Part shown: positions 45,801 through 54,437 of the stretch, one piece after another | Layout: each line of letters starts with the position of its first letter | Numbering within the stretch: the stretch's first letter is position 1 | Assembly: GCF_014202315.1 (NCBI RefSeq) | Contig: NZ_JACHGN010000004.1 | Coordinates: forward strand, 496,001 to 560,000 | DNA length: 64,000 nucleotides | Direction of reading: 5' to 3' | Source of the DNA: Thermocatellispora tengchongensis | GTDB taxonomy: Bacteria; Actinomycetota; Actinomycetes; Streptosporangiales; Streptosporangiaceae | Notes under the pieces: model-generated | Told to the model about the DNA's origin: nothing | What the model saw: the letters and a program-made list of their open reading frames with translations, nothing else | Database searches by the model: none | Position numbers and translations under genes: made by a program

Positions 45801-46510
45801 ACGAGTTCGTCTCGTCGGGCGAGCAGAAGTGGGGCCAGCGCTCCTCCGTGGTGCTGCTGCTGCCGCACGGCTACGAGGGCCAGGGCCCCGACCACTCCTC
45901 GGCCCGCATCGAGCGGTTCCTGCAGGTCTGCGCCCAGGACAACATGACCGTGGCGCAGCCGAGCACCCCGGCCAACTACTTCCACCTGCTGCGCTGGCAG
46001 GTCAAGTCGGGCCGGCGCAAGCCGCTGATCGTCTTCACGCCCAAGTCGCTGCTCCGGCTCAAGGCCGCGGCCTCGGCCACCGCCGAGTTCACCGCGGGCT
46101 CCTTCCGCCCGGTCCTCGGCGACCCCGGCGTCGATCCGGCGTCGGTGCGCCGCGTGGTGCTGTGCAGCGGCCGGATCTACTACGACCTGGCCGCCACCCG
46201 CGACAAGCGCGAGCGGCGCGACACCGCGATCGTCCGCCTGGAGCGGCTCTACCCGTTCCCGGCCGAGGAGCTGCGGGCCGAGCTGGCCAAGTACGCCCCC
46301 GACGCCGAGCTGCTCTGGGTCCAGGACGAGCCCGTCAACATGGGCCCGTGGCCGTACCTGACCCTCAAGCTCATCGAGACCCCCGACCTGCTGGGCGGAC
46401 GCGGCCTGCAGCGGGTGTCCCGCAAGCCCAACAGCTCGCCTGCCGTGGGCAGCCACAGCGCCCACGAAGCCGAACTGCACGAGATCCTGGACCAGGTCTT
46501 CCCGGTCTGA
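42824..46510 (+). CDS. kgd: Multifunctional 2-oxoglutarate metabolism enzyme (KGD/OdhA type)
   Basis: Protein of about 1228 residues combining 2-oxoglutarate decarboxylase/dehydrogenase E1 with a succinyltransferase-like domain, as in actinobacterial KGD. The N-terminal [16 protein letters not shown] segment recruits partners. An Ala/Pro linker (about 50-110) leads to an E2-like catalytic domain ending [16 protein letters not shown] near residue 325. The E1 domain follows with [19 protein letters not shown] and the thiamine-diphosphate loop GDAAFAGQG near 651. There is no lipoyl domain. The GTG at 42824 matches the family start [15 protein letters not shown] and has GGAAGAGGG upstream; an upstream in-frame GTG at 42728 would add 32 unconserved residues. 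It is central to the TCA cycle. Confidence 0.95.
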   Translation: MSSESSRTNPLASFGQNEWLVDELYQKYLQDPESVDRAWWNFFADYNPDYGPNRTGTPATANGASTATTATPPQAPPAPQAAPAAAPAAPAPAKPAAQKPAAAAPAAPAGAEEVRLRGAAARTAQNMESSLAVPTATSVRAVPAKLLIDNRIVINNHLSRGRGGKVSFTHLIGYAIVKALKTMPEMNYSYAEIDGKPTLIKPEHIGFGLAIDVQKSDGTRQLLVPSIKKAETLDFRKFWMAYEEVVRKARSGKLAIDDFAGTTISLTNPGTIGTVHSVPRLMPGQGTIIGVGAMEYPAEYQGASPETLSRLAVSKVMTLTSTYDHRIIQGAQSGDFLRQIHRLLLGEDGFYDEIFEALRIPYEPVRWVQDISASHDDDVAKSARVIELIHAYRVRGHLMADTDPLEYRQRRHPDLDIQSHGLTLWDLEREFATGGFGGKPLMKLREILGVLRDSYCRTVGIEYMHIQGPEERAWIQERVEKPHAKPSREEQLHILRRLNTAEAFETFLQTKFVGQKRFSLEGGESLIPLLDSVISAAAEEELDEVVIGMAHRGRLNVLANIVGKSYAQIFGEFEGNLDPRSAHGSGDVKYHLGSEGDFVTPSGKKIKASVVANPSHLEAVDPVLEGVVRAKQDLLERGEEGFTVLPLLVHGDAAFAGQGVVAETLHLSQLRGYRTGGTVHVVVNNQVGFTTSPASSRSSVYATDVARMIQAPIFHVNGDDPEAVVRAGRLAFEYRQAFRKDVVIDLVCYRRRGHNETDNPGFTQPLMYDLIDAKRSTRKLYTEALIGRGDITVEEAEQALRDYQERLERAFTETREASKEHTGEFARPVDPEVVPWSHEQTPTGIADETIKRVVETQLNLPEGFTVHPRLAPIIQRRGQMVTEGAIDWAMGETLAFGSLLLDGHPVRLVGQDSRRGTFGQRHAVLVDRVTGAEHTPLKAFNEGTTKFYVYDSLLSEFAALGFEYGYSVVRPDALVCWEAQFGDFVNGAQTIIDEFVSSGEQKWGQRSSVVLLLPHGYEGQGPDHSSARIERFLQVCAQDNMTVAQPSTPANYFHLLRWQVKSGRRKPLIVFTPKSLLRLKAAASATAEFTAGSFRPVLGDPGVDPASVRRVVLCSGRIYYDLAATRDKRERRDTAIVRLERLYPFPAEELRAELAKYAPDAELLWVQDEPVNMGPWPYLTLKLIETPDLLGGRGLQRVSRKPNSSPAVGSHSAHEAELHEILDQVFPV

Positions 46511-46521
46511 CCCCATCCACC

Positions 46522-46557
46522 CGAGGGCCCTCCGCGACCACTCGCGGGGGGCCCTCG
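46522..46557 (+). terminator. Terminator after kgd
   Basis: CGAGGGCCCTCCGCGA pairs with TCGCGGGGGGCCCTCG over 16 positions (one T-G wobble-type pair) with a 4-nt loop, 11 nt after the stop. Confidence 0.85.
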
Positions 46558-46591
46558 CGTTACCGGTTCACCACACCGTGAGGAGGAACGG

Positions 46592-46786
46592 ATGTACTTC
46601 ACCGACCGCGGCATCGAGGAACTCGCCGACCGCCGGGGCGAGGAGGAGGTCAGCATCGCCTGGCTGGCCGAACGCCTCCGCGACTTCGTGGATCTCAACC
46701 CCGAGTTCGAGATCCCGGTCGAACGCCTGGCCACCTGGCTGGCCCGCCTGGACGACGAGGAGGACACCCCGAACGACGACCTGTGA
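46592..46786 (+). CDS. Small DUF6104-like protein
   Basis: Acidic protein of 64 residues starting MYFTDRGIEELADRRGEEEV, then WLAERLRDFVDLNPEFEIPVERLA. This matches a small conserved actinobacterial family (DUF6104) usually found next to the 2-oxoglutarate enzyme gene. The ATG has GAGGAGG upstream. Function is unknown. The placement after kgd, behind a terminator, is conserved as far as I recall from other actinobacteria; that recollection is the basis for the name. Confidence 0.75.
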   Translation: MYFTDRGIEELADRRGEEEVSIAWLAERLRDFVDLNPEFEIPVERLATWLARLDDEEDTPNDDL

Positions 46787-46976
46787 CCCCCGCCCGCGCT
46801 CCTCTCCCGGCGGAAGGCGACGTGATGAGGACCCGCGCGTGCCGACTGGTCGCCCCGCAGGCTGGGAACGGCGTGTCCCCCGCACCACCACCCACAGACG
46901 CGATACATCTTGATTTTCCAGGAACGCGACATATCGTGTTTGATGTACGTTGTCGGTGTAGGGAAGGGCGAAGGCC

Positions 46977-47789
46977 ATGCCCCAATGGACCATTGACAGG
47001 CCCGAGAAGCTCACGTTCGAAAGCGTGCGGAGGCTCAGCGTGCGGATCGTGGCGGGACGGTTGGCCGTGCTCGCCAGCGACGGGCCGCCCATGCTGGAGG
47101 TGACCGACATCGGCACGCCGCCGCTGGTGGTGACGCACGAGGAGGAGACCGGTGCGCTGACGGTGGCGTACCGCGATCTGACCTGGGACGGGTTGCTGGG
47201 CTGGTTGCGTCCGGGCCGGCGTGAGACCACGCTCACCCTCACCGTGCCGAAGGACTGCCCGGTGCAGGCGGGGGTGATCTCCGCGTCCGCGCTCGTCGCG
47301 GGGTTCGAGAACAGCACCAGGCTGAAGAGCGTGTCCGGGGAGATCGTGCTCGACGGCGTGAGCGGCGACATCCACGCCGAGACCGTCTCCGGCGACGTCG
47401 AGAGCCGCACGCTCACCGGCGACCTCGCCTTCACCAGCGTCTCGGGGGAGCTGACCGTGGCCGACGGCACGCCGCGCCGGCTGCGCGCCAACACGGTGAG
47501 CGGACGCATCACCGCCGACCTCAGCCTCCCGCCGACCGGCCACGTCACGCTGAACAGCGTGTCGGGGCCGATCGTGGTACGACTGCCGGAGAAGGTGGAC
47601 GTGGACGTCACCTTGTCCACCGCCTCGGGCCGGCTGAGCAGTTCCTTCGGCAAACTGAACGGCCCCGAGGCCAAGTGGCAGGTCCCGGGCACCAAGACGC
47701 TGGCCGGCAGGCTCGGCGGCGGCATGGCATCACTGACGGCGACCACGATCTCGGCCGACGTCACTCTGCTCAAGGGAGAAACGCGATGA
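46977..47789 (+). CDS. DUF4097-family beta-repeat protein
   Basis: Protein of 270 residues without signal peptide or membrane helix. The second half consists of short beta-solenoid-like repeats: LKSVSGEIVLDGVSGDI, AETVSGDVESRTLTGDL, TSVSGELTVAD and NTVSGRITADL. This SGD-rich pattern is the DUF4097 (bactofilin/adhesin-like) signature. These genes are very often coupled to PadR regulators, as here, where the next ATG overlaps the stop. Function is unknown; membrane-stress sensing has been suggested for relatives. An AT-richer promoter region lies just upstream. Confidence 0.82.
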   Translation: MPQWTIDRPEKLTFESVRRLSVRIVAGRLAVLASDGPPMLEVTDIGTPPLVVTHEEETGALTVAYRDLTWDGLLGWLRPGRRETTLTLTVPKDCPVQAGVISASALVAGFENSTRLKSVSGEIVLDGVSGDIHAETVSGDVESRTLTGDLAFTSVSGELTVADGTPRRLRANTVSGRITADLSLPPTGHVTLNSVSGPIVVRLPEKVDVDVTLSTASGRLSSSFGKLNGPEAKWQVPGTKTLAGRLGGGMASLTATTISADVTLLKGETR

Positions 47790-48616
47790 GCCCGGTGTTC
47801 GGACACGGCCGCCTCAGGCTGTACCTGCTCAAGCTGCTGGAGGAGAGCCCCCGGCACGGCTACGAGGTGATCCGGCTGCTGCAGGACCGCTTCCTCGGCG
47901 TCTACTCCCCCTCCCCCGGCACGATCTACCCGCGCCTGGCCCGCCTGGAGGAGGAGGGCCTGGTCACGCACGAGGTCGTGGAGGGCAAGAAGGTCTTCTC
48001 GCTCACCGACAAGGGGCGCGCCGAACTGAACGAGCGGCTCGACGAGCTGGCCGAGCTGGAGCAGGAGATCTCCGAGTCGGTGCGCGACATCGCCCGCGAG
48101 GTCAAGGAGGACGTGCGCGACACGGTCAGGTCGCTGCGCGAGGAGCTGACCCAGATGGCCCGCGACGTACGCAGGGCGGGCGGCGAGTCCGGTGAGACCT
48201 GGCGCGAGCAGAAGGCCGACTGGAAGCGCATGCAACGGGAGCAGAAGGACGAGTGGCGGCGCGCCCAGCGCGAGTACCGGCTCCGGTGGCAGCAGCTCGC
48301 CCGGGAGCAGCGCGAGGAGTGGCGCAGGCACGCCCAGCAGATCCGCCAGGAGGGCGAGCGCTGGGGCGGCGAGTGGCGCCGGATCTGGAACGACGCCTGG
48401 TCCACCTTCAGCGGCGCGCCCTGGGACGTGAACGACGACGCGGAGGAGGCGGGCCGCCGCGCCGAGCTCGACGCCGAGCTGGGCGAGGCGCTGGCCGACT
48501 TCGTGGCCGAGGTGCGCCGCGAGGTGTCCGATGCCGCGCTGACCCCGGCCATGGTCGCGGAGTGCCGTACGGTCCTCGACGAGGCCGCCGCCCGGATCCG
48601 CGACGCCCTGCGATGA
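47786..48616 (+). CDS. PadR-family regulator with a Trp-hendecad helical tail
   Basis: Protein of 276 residues. The N-terminal PadR winged helix is LLKLLEESPRHGYEVIRLLQDRF with SPSPGTIYPRLARLEEEGLV (residues 10-60). A long, highly charged helix follows (about 85-200). In it Trp recurs every 11 residues at 146, 157, 168 and 179, in units such as WKRMQREQKDE and WRRAQREYRLR. The C-terminal part returns to a mixed acidic helical region. Normal PadR proteins have a short dimerisation helix, so this tail is unusual. It is translationally coupled to the DUF4097 gene (ATGA). Confidence 0.87.
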   Translation: MSPVFGHGRLRLYLLKLLEESPRHGYEVIRLLQDRFLGVYSPSPGTIYPRLARLEEEGLVTHEVVEGKKVFSLTDKGRAELNERLDELAELEQEISESVRDIAREVKEDVRDTVRSLREELTQMARDVRRAGGESGETWREQKADWKRMQREQKDEWRRAQREYRLRWQQLAREQREEWRRHAQQIRQEGERWGGEWRRIWNDAWSTFSGAPWDVNDDAEEAGRRAELDAELGEALADFVAEVRREVSDAALTPAMVAECRTVLDEAAARIRDALR

Positions 48617-48912
48617 CCATGCTGGCCGCCCTCCGGCCGCCGCTGCTCCGCCCCCTCACGCCGGTGCGGCGCGCGGAGCAGCGTCCCGAGGGTCCTCCCC
48701 CCGTCCTCGCGCCCGAGAGCCCGCGCCCCCGCCTGACCCTCGTCCCGCCCCCGACGATCCCACCACCAACGATCCCACCACCGACGGCCCCGTCCCCGGC
48801 GGTCCCGACACCGGCGGCCGGTGCGAGGCCGCGCCCGGCGCCGAGCGTACGGCGCGGCGGGCGCGACAGGCGACCGGCGTGCGCGGCCCCCGTACCGGAA
48901 GGCGCGGCGTGA
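48613..48912 (+). CDS. Short Pro-rich hypothetical protein
   Basis: Possible protein of 99 residues whose ATG overlaps the PadR stop codon (ATGA), the same coupling used by the two genes before it. The middle is a Pro-rich repeat (PPTIP, PPTIP, PPTAP, SPAVP) encoded by exact 15-nt units, and the C-terminus is Arg-rich. No domain or membrane segment is seen. It could be a real coupled gene or a chance open frame in GC-rich DNA. Confidence 0.4.
   Translation: MTMLAALRPPLLRPLTPVRRAEQRPEGPPPVLAPESPRPRLTLVPPPTIPPPTIPPPTAPSPAVPTPAAGARPRPAPSVRRGGRDRRPACAAPVPEGAA
48751..48825 (+). repeat. 15-nt tandem array within the Pro-rich reading frame
   Basis: Four clear units (CCGACGATCCCACCA type) and a fifth degenerate one. 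The first two differ at one position. Confidence 0.8.
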
Positions 48913-48957
48913 GCTGCACCCGAACCAGAACGCCCGCACCGGCCGGCCGATCCCGGC

Positions 48958-49914
48958 TCAGACCGTGAACACCACCTTGCCGAACAGCTCGCCCCGATGC
49001 ATGGCCTCGAACCCGTCGCGGGCCTCGGTCAGCGGCATCGTCCGGTCGATGACCGGGCGGACGCCCGTCTGCTCCATGAAGATCGTGAGCCGGGCGAGCT
49101 GATCGCGGGTGCCCATGGTGCTGCCGCTGATCGACAGTTGCAGGAAGAAGACCCGGTTCAGCTCCGCGGGCGGGGCGTACCCCGTGGTGGCGCCGCTGAC
49201 CACGATCCGGCCGCCCGGCCGCAGCGACTTCAGCGAATGGTCCCAGGTGGCCTGGCCCACGGTCTCCATGACCGCGTCCACCCGCTCCGGCAGCCGCGCC
49301 CCGGTCTCGAACACCCGGTCGGCGCCCAGGCTGAGCGCGCGTTCGCGCTTCTCCTCCGACCGGCTGGTGGCCCACACCCGGAACCCGCCGGCCCGGCCCA
49401 GCGCGATGAGCGCCGTCGCCACCCCGCCGCCCGCGCCCTGCACCAGCACGGTCGAGCCGGGCTCCAGCCCCGACTTGTCGAACAACATCCGGTACGCCGT
49501 GAGCCACGCCGTCGGCAGGCAGGCCGCCTCGGCGAACGTCAGCGCGGCCGGCTTGGGCACCAGGTTCCGCCGCGGCACGGCCACCCGCTCGGCGAACGTC
49601 CCGTCGTACACCTCCGACAGCAGTGAGCGCTTGGGGTCGAGGGTCTCGTCGGCGCCGGTTCCGATGACCGAGTGCACGATGACCTCGTTGCCGTCCTCGT
49701 CGAGCCCGGCCGCGTCGCAGCCGAGCACGATCGGCAGCCGGTCCTGGCTGATGCCCACGCCCTTGAGGGTCCACAGGTCGTGGTGGTTGAGCGCGGTCGC
49801 CTTGACGGTCACCGTTGTCCAGCCGTCGGGCGTCTTCGGCTCGGGATGCTCACCCAGCGTCAGGCCGGCGAGCGGATTGTCGGGATCGGTCTGTGTGGCG
49901 GTTACGGCGAACAT
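48958..49914 (-). CDS. Zinc-type alcohol dehydrogenase/quinone oxidoreductase-like protein
   Basis: Medium-chain reductase of 318 residues. It has the GroES-like start ALNHHDLWTLKG and the Rossmann motif VLVQGAGGGVATALIALG, but lacks the structural-zinc four-Cys loop, so it belongs to the zinc-independent quinone-oxidoreductase branch. VVSGATTGYAPPAELNRVFF is typical. It would use NADPH on enones or quinones. It reads toward the PadR operon and appears monocistronic or paired with the gene at 49939. Confidence 0.87.
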   Translation of the reverse strand: MFAVTATQTDPDNPLAGLTLGEHPEPKTPDGWTTVTVKATALNHHDLWTLKGVGISQDRLPIVLGCDAAGLDEDGNEVIVHSVIGTGADETLDPKRSLLSEVYDGTFAERVAVPRRNLVPKPAALTFAEAACLPTAWLTAYRMLFDKSGLEPGSTVLVQGAGGGVATALIALGRAGGFRVWATSRSEEKRERALSLGADRVFETGARLPERVDAVMETVGQATWDHSLKSLRPGGRIVVSGATTGYAPPAELNRVFFLQLSISGSTMGTRDQLARLTIFMEQTGVRPVIDRTMPLTEARDGFEAMHRGELFGKVVFTV

Positions 49915-49938
49915 GGCGGCACCATACCCCGCGGCCCC

Positions 49939-50844
49939 TCAGCCGCCGCCCATCGCCCGCACCTCGATGCCCTTCAGCACCCTTTGCGCGAACCACCGCT
50001 CGGCCCCGACCGCCACGAGCATGTCGCCCTTGCAGGTCTTGGCCGTGTAGCCCTGCCCGGTCACGATGGCCGGCATCGGGGAGCGGGCGTCGCAGCCGGG
50101 CGTGGGGGCCAGCACCACGACCCTGCCGCCCACGCCGCCGAACCAGAGCTGGGGGCCGACGGGCGCGTCGCCGTACGTCTCGCCGGGCCGGCCGAGGGTG
50201 ACCGGCCCGCCCGCGCGCAGCACCAGGAACCCGCGACGGGGCACCGTGCCGCGTACGTGCCGGGCCAGGTCCATCCGCTCGTCGAACGCCACCCCGTCGC
50301 CGCGCGGTTCGTCCATGGCCAGGATCCAGCGCCCGAAGCGGAAGACCGTCACATACCCGCCGTCGCGCCCGGCGCGCTGCGGCCACAACGACACGTCGTC
50401 GGTCAGGCGGCGCAGCCTCTGCCCGCCCGCGGCGATCTCCGCCTCGCCCTCCAGCGGCGCGTACAGGATGCGGAACCCGTCCCAGGCGGCGTGCCGCACT
50501 CCGATCGCGGGCCGGACGCCGAGGGCGGCCAGGCCCAGCCGCGCCGGATAGGACACGCGCGCCCGCGACCCGTCGGGGAAGGTGACGTCCACGGCCTCGG
50601 CGTCCCGCCCGGCCCGGCGGGGCTCGGGCACCAGGGCGTTCGGCCTGGTCTCGATCACACTGAGCGCGGGCCGCGGCGTGGCGGTCGTGGCGGCCGGCGG
50701 CCCGGCGCCGTCGCCACGGCCGAGCATCACCACGGCCACCGGCACGGCGATCAGCCCCACGACGACGACGGCGCCCAGCCACCCCGGGCCGCGCCGCCGA
50801 GGCGGGTCCGCGTCGATGACGTCGTAGCGACCACCGCCGACCAA
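49939..50844 (-). CDS. Membrane-anchored protein of unknown function
   Basis: Protein of about 301 residues. A short basic N-terminus (about 1-20, with PPRRRGPG) precedes one membrane helix (WLGAVVVVGLIAVPVAVVML). A Thr/Pro linker and an extracytoplasmic beta-rich domain follow, with VDVTFPDGSRARVSYP and two late Cys. Type II topology is likely. I do not recognise the domain. TTG at 50844 is preferred because AAGGTGG lies 6 nt upstream and the N-terminus is then short; an upstream in-frame start at 50973 would add 43 unlikely residues. Confidence 0.65.
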   Translation of the reverse strand: MVGGGRYDVIDADPPRRRGPGWLGAVVVVGLIAVPVAVVMLGRGDGAGPPAATTATPRPALSVIETRPNALVPEPRRAGRDAEAVDVTFPDGSRARVSYPARLGLAALGVRPAIGVRHAAWDGFRILYAPLEGEAEIAAGGQRLRRLTDDVSLWPQRAGRDGGYVTVFRFGRWILAMDEPRGDGVAFDERMDLARHVRGTVPRRGFLVLRAGGPVTLGRPGETYGDAPVGPQLWFGGVGGRVVVLAPTPGCDARSPMPAIVTGQGYTAKTCKGDMLVAVGAERWFAQRVLKGIEVRAMGGG

Positions 50845-51193
50845 GGCCAGCCACCTTACAACCGCACGAACATACGCACCCTCCAGTTCACCACCGCGGG
50901 CCGAGAGCCTGTGACACACGTGAACGCAGCGACGAGAATCAATCAGAAAAACGCCGGAGAACGATGCGCACATCAGCCGGAAAAGCGTGGTTCACCACTG
51001 CGCCACACCCCGCCCCACCTGCACCTATATCGGTTGCGTGGGTATTCGGAAAAGGTATATCCATAACGGACCCGCATCACCGATAGCTTTCCGGTTGGTT
51101 CTGCGGCGAGGGGGAGATCGAGACCGTTAGCGTTCCGATCGTTTACCGGGCATGGGAAGTCCCGCCCAGCCCGGAGAAACGAAAGGAGCACCC

Positions 51194-52315
51194 TTGAATT
51201 CCCGAGCACGGCGCCTCACGATCCCCCTCACCGGCGCGCTGCTGGCCGCCGGCGCGATCGGCGCCTCCACCTCAACCGCGGAGGCGACCCAGGCCGCCCC
51301 GTCCGACGTCATCACCCGCGCCGCCGGAGCGTCCGTCGAGGAGGCCATCTCGTTCTGGTCTCCGGCGAAGATGCGGGCCGCCAAGGACGCCACCGGCGAC
51401 CTGGACGTCAGCCTGCGCAACACCAGTGGCGCCCACAAGGCGACCCCCGACGGCCCGGCGGGCACGGTGCCGCCGATCGGCCAGGAGAAGGCCAAGCCGA
51501 TCAAGAGCAAGCAGGTCAACCTGCCCAACACGGTCGGCCGGGTGTTCTTCACCCTGCCCGGCAAGAACCCGCAGGACCCGTCGAGCTGGCGCTACTGCTC
51601 CGGCACGTCCATCCAGGGCAAGTACCGCAACGTGGTCGCCACCTCGGCGCACTGCGTGTACGACACCAAGCACAACACCTTCTACGACAACTGGATCTTC
51701 ATCCCGTCGTACTGGGACGGCGACCAGGTGTGGGACGGCAAGACCCCGTACGGGATCTACGTCGCGAAGTGGTTCAACGCGCACGACGACTTCGTCGTGA
51801 AGGAGGACTTCGACTACGACTACGCCTTCGTCAACGTCCACAGCGGCATCAAGGTCAAGTGGAAGAAGGTCAACGGCAAGTGGGTTCCCGACGACATCAC
51901 CAGGGTCGGCAGGCTGGGTGACAACGTCGGCGGCCAGGGCTTCACGTGGAACCGCAGCACCAAGGCCACCGTCTTCTCCTTCGGCTACCCGGCCGGCCCC
52001 CACCCCGACGGCGACAAGCCGTACACCGGCCGCACCATGAAGTGGTGCTACGGCACCACGGCCCCGATGCCGGCCGGCCCGGCGTACCGGATCGAGGAGC
52101 ACATCGGCTTCAAGTGCGCCTTCACCGCCGGCGCCAGCGGCGGCCCGTTCCTGTACAACTACAAGAACGCCAGCCGCACCGGCTACCTGATCGGCGTCAA
52201 CAGCGTCGCCTGGGACACCGACAAGAACGACAGGTACGACCGCATCTCCTCGCCGTACTTCAACGGCGAGACCTACCAGGTCTACAAGAAGGCCGCCAAC
52301 CGCTGGACCAAGTAA
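51194..52315 (+). CDS. Secreted trypsin-like serine protease, short form (paralogue 1)
   Basis: Exported protease of 373 residues. After a signal peptide (about 1-32) and a propeptide of about 90 residues, a chymotrypsin-fold domain carries His153 (TSAHCVYD), Asp209 (DYDYAFVNV) and Ser315 (GASGGPF). CSGTSIQ and KCAFT supply likely disulfide Cys. Only about 19 residues separate the Asp strand from RLGDNVGGQGF, unlike paralogues 2 and 4. TTG at 51194 follows AAAGGAG; the resulting N-terminus matches the other paralogues. It ends with a strong terminator. It is the first of five related genes between 51 and 64 kb. Confidence 0.9.
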   Translation: MNSRARRLTIPLTGALLAAGAIGASTSTAEATQAAPSDVITRAAGASVEEAISFWSPAKMRAAKDATGDLDVSLRNTSGAHKATPDGPAGTVPPIGQEKAKPIKSKQVNLPNTVGRVFFTLPGKNPQDPSSWRYCSGTSIQGKYRNVVATSAHCVYDTKHNTFYDNWIFIPSYWDGDQVWDGKTPYGIYVAKWFNAHDDFVVKEDFDYDYAFVNVHSGIKVKWKKVNGKWVPDDITRVGRLGDNVGGQGFTWNRSTKATVFSFGYPAGPHPDGDKPYTGRTMKWCYGTTAPMPAGPAYRIEEHIGFKCAFTAGASGGPFLYNYKNASRTGYLIGVNSVAWDTDKNDRYDRISSPYFNGETYQVYKKAANRWTK

Positions 52316-52336
52316 CAACTGACTGAAGGGCGGACG

Positions 52337-52404
52337 TCAGGCCATTACGCCCGCCCAGCACGACCCCAAGGGGGCCCGGACCACCTCACCCGGGCCCCCT
52401 TTCT
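52337..52404 (+). terminator. Terminator of protease paralogue 1; first copy of a duplicated flank
   Basis: GGGGGCCCGG and CCGGGCCCCC form a 10-bp stem followed by TTTCT. The surrounding sequence, from TCAGGCCATTACG onward, recurs in degenerate form at 55974-56037, on the far side of the toxin island. Confidence 0.85.
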
Positions 52405-52822
52405 ACGTGAGTCCACGCCCCGCCGTACGTGTCAACGGCCCTCGCTATCGCTCGGACGCCCTTCTCAATGTCGGGCTCCGCCCGACGCTAGCGCCCTGAG
52501 CTCCACCCATTACCCACCATCTCCGATCACCCGCCTGGCGGGCCAGAACGCGCCCTGCCGACGCACCCGCCGCCCATGCTCGCGAAGCGCCGGCCGACAG
52601 CCGCGCTGCCGCCCCCTGGGTCCCCTTGGCCGCTACGGGGGGATGACGGCCAAGGGAACCCGCCCTCCGGTGGATCGACACCCGGAGGCACCGCCCTGGG
52701 GTGGGGAAGACCAAGGCGGCAACTTGTCAGCCGGGGACAAACCCCTGCCGCCCCGCTTCCGATGCTCGGGCCTGGAGGCCCTGCGCTTCGGGTCGGGTTG
52801 TCATCGGATGACATGGTTGCTG
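52405..52822. other. Gene-free stretch at the left edge of the toxin island
   Basis: No convincing gene. It contains several inverted repeats, including CCCTTGGCCG (52623-52632) with CGGCCAAGGG (52647-52656). A GTCGGGCTCCGCCCGAC hairpin lies near 52472. It may be a degraded element or structured RNA; I see no conserved RNA family. Confidence 0.45.
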
Positions 52823-53053
52823 TCAGCCGGAGTGCTCGATTCGTCGGCTAGGCCCGGATGCATTCATGCGGGTCAGCGCCTTATCGACCAGACGGCCGAC
52901 GCTTCCGAGGTCCGACAGCATCCGGCGGCGATCGGTCTCTTCCCAAGCCCTGATAGCCGCTTGGATGTCGCCCGACTTACCGGCCTTGACGATGACGTCC
53001 CGACCGTTGACCCGCTTCGTGGCCAGGTCGCCGACGATGATCCAGCCATTCAA
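52823..53053 (-). CDS. Small hypothetical protein
   Basis: Protein of 76 residues with normal composition: MNGWIIVGDLATKRVNG, then VIVKAGKSGDIQAAIRAWEETDRR and a helical, basic C-terminus. The TTG start at 53053 overlaps the stop codon of the preceding frame at 53050 (TTGA), which suggests coupling to that frame. I do not recognise the family. Confidence 0.5.
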   Translation of the reverse strand: MNGWIIVGDLATKRVNGRDVIVKAGKSGDIQAAIRAWEETDRRRMLSDLGSVGRLVDKALTRMNASGPSRRIEHSG

Positions 53054-53360
53054 CGATCACGCTGCCGAGCGGCCACGATCAGGTCAACGACCTTTTCCGG
53101 GTGTTCTCGTTCGACCGTTGAAGATCTTGACCGTTGCGGATGGACACGAGATAGCACCCAGAGCGCGGTCCAATGGCCACCGTGGCATCGCGCCACCCCT
53201 GAGGGCCGGTCACCGTGAGTTCGGGCGGATGCCGTTTCACCCACGTCAGGGAGTCGGGCCGGTCGGGCCAGGCGGGGAGGTTCCATCCGGCGTCGTGAAG
53301 ACCGAAATGGTCGATCAAAAAGTTCGTCCGCACCGCCGGCCGCTGCCGCACCATCCGCAT
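53050..53360 (-). pseudogene. Small hypothetical gene with probable frameshift
   Basis: One frame (53360 to 53079) gives a natural-looking protein: TNFLIDHFGLHDAGWNLPAW and GPRSGCYLVSIRNGQDLQRS. After the CGGTCGAACGAGAAC stretch near 53110-53125 the sensible reading shifts to another frame, STVEREHPEKVVDLIVAARQR. That frame ends at 53050 and overlaps the next gene's start. A one-base indel or a recoding event would explain both. Function is unknown. Confidence 0.5.
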
Positions 53361-53544
53361 CCAAGCCGACGACTACCTCCTGACCGCCGCCGACCCACTG
53401 CCGCCCGGCCTACGCGACGCGCTCAAGCAGATCCACGCTCCCGAAGGTGCGCACTACTGTAGCAGCACGAGCGGTAGAACTCCCTGCTCGTCCACCCAAT
53501 CGTGGCGGGACCTGGCAACAGACAGAATTTCGGGATTCGCCACA

Positions 53545-54303
53545 CTAAAGAAAGGTTACCTCAACCTCGCGATCGCGGAACACCGACAATATATCGCCGG
53601 CTTCGGCATCGCCGACACGCTGCTTAAATTCTAGAAAGTTTCGCCAAATAATTCGGAAAGCCTCTTTGTTCGACCTGCTTTTCCTAAGACAATCGTTAAG
53701 GGCGCTCAAGTTTGATCCGAAATAACCTCCCACCCCGTTCACCGCCTCTCCAAGAGCGCAGTAAAAACCGTACACGTTAACCATCTCGACGCCATCGACA
53801 AACCATTCGACCGTGTCGCCATAGCGCATTCCCTCGCGACCAGCGGAGAACCAGGCATTTTGAACTACATGCAACCAGGATGCGTAATGCGCGGGGGGAA
53901 ACTTCTTCCATTCACCCAAGCGGGTAGGCCCACCAGCCGCCCAATAACGCCAGAACTCGCCCGCTCTCGGATATGGATACGAAACCCCAAAAAAGGAGGC
54001 CGACAGGTCTGTGGCGCCCGGCAAGGTCTTGCTCTCACATATAGCATCGACACGCATTTCTCTCATATAATACTCCCCTATCGCCTCCCCCCTAATGTCC
54101 ATCACCTGCAGGGCGACATCGCCAAAGAATGCGGGAGTGGTCGTCACGTCGAGCGTAGCCCCATATATCCGTATATTGTCGGATGCCGCCTGTGACGACT
54201 CCAGGAAGAATCCTTGAATATCGACGGCCGAAAAAAACTTTAGTCCTGATCCCTCCTCAACGAATCGATACAGAGTGACGACTGAGCCTTTATCGTTGGG
54301 CAT
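53545..54303 (-). CDS. Barstar-domain immunity protein
   Basis: Protein of 252 residues. The N-terminal part (about 1-160) is not recognised. The C-terminal part (about 165-252) reads VEWFVDGVEMVNVYGFYCALGEA in two steps, then GGYFGSNLSALNDCLR, the barstar motif, and ends with VFRDREVEVTFL. Barstar domains block barnase-type RNases by covering their active site. The gene lies just downstream of a barnase-like toxin fragment, as expected for toxin/immunity order. Base composition is much less GC-rich than its surroundings, typical of horizontally acquired immunity genes. Confidence 0.75.
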   Translation of the reverse strand: MPNDKGSVVTLYRFVEEGSGLKFFSAVDIQGFFLESSQAASDNIRIYGATLDVTTTPAFFGDVALQVMDIRGEAIGEYYMREMRVDAICESKTLPGATDLSASFFGVSYPYPRAGEFWRYWAAGGPTRLGEWKKFPPAHYASWLHVVQNAWFSAGREGMRYGDTVEWFVDGVEMVNVYGFYCALGEAVNGVGGYFGSNLSALNDCLRKSRSNKEAFRIIWRNFLEFKQRVGDAEAGDILSVFRDREVEVTFL

Positions 54304-54437
54304 GACTATTCGATCCCGTCAATCTTAACCATTTTGCGCCGCCCGGCGGCGGCCAGTCGATGGTCAGGTCCTACGTACCCCTCGCCGGGGGCCACCTCCC
54401 AGCTTAGCGCAAAGTCGGAGGAAGTATGCGCTAGCTA

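Noticed and set aside
42638-46516. A 1292-residue open frame opposite the kgd gene
   Set aside because: It is exactly antisense to a highly conserved enzyme. Its translation is Val/Leu/Arg/Gly-biased without domain motifs, as expected from GC-rich codon positions.
53320-53635. Plus-strand reading frame with RTIRIQADDYLLTAAD and PLPPGLRDALKQIH
   Set aside because: It looks like a real protein for about 40 residues, but no start codon or continuation fits and it overlaps the island edge. At most it is a gene fragment of unknown origin.
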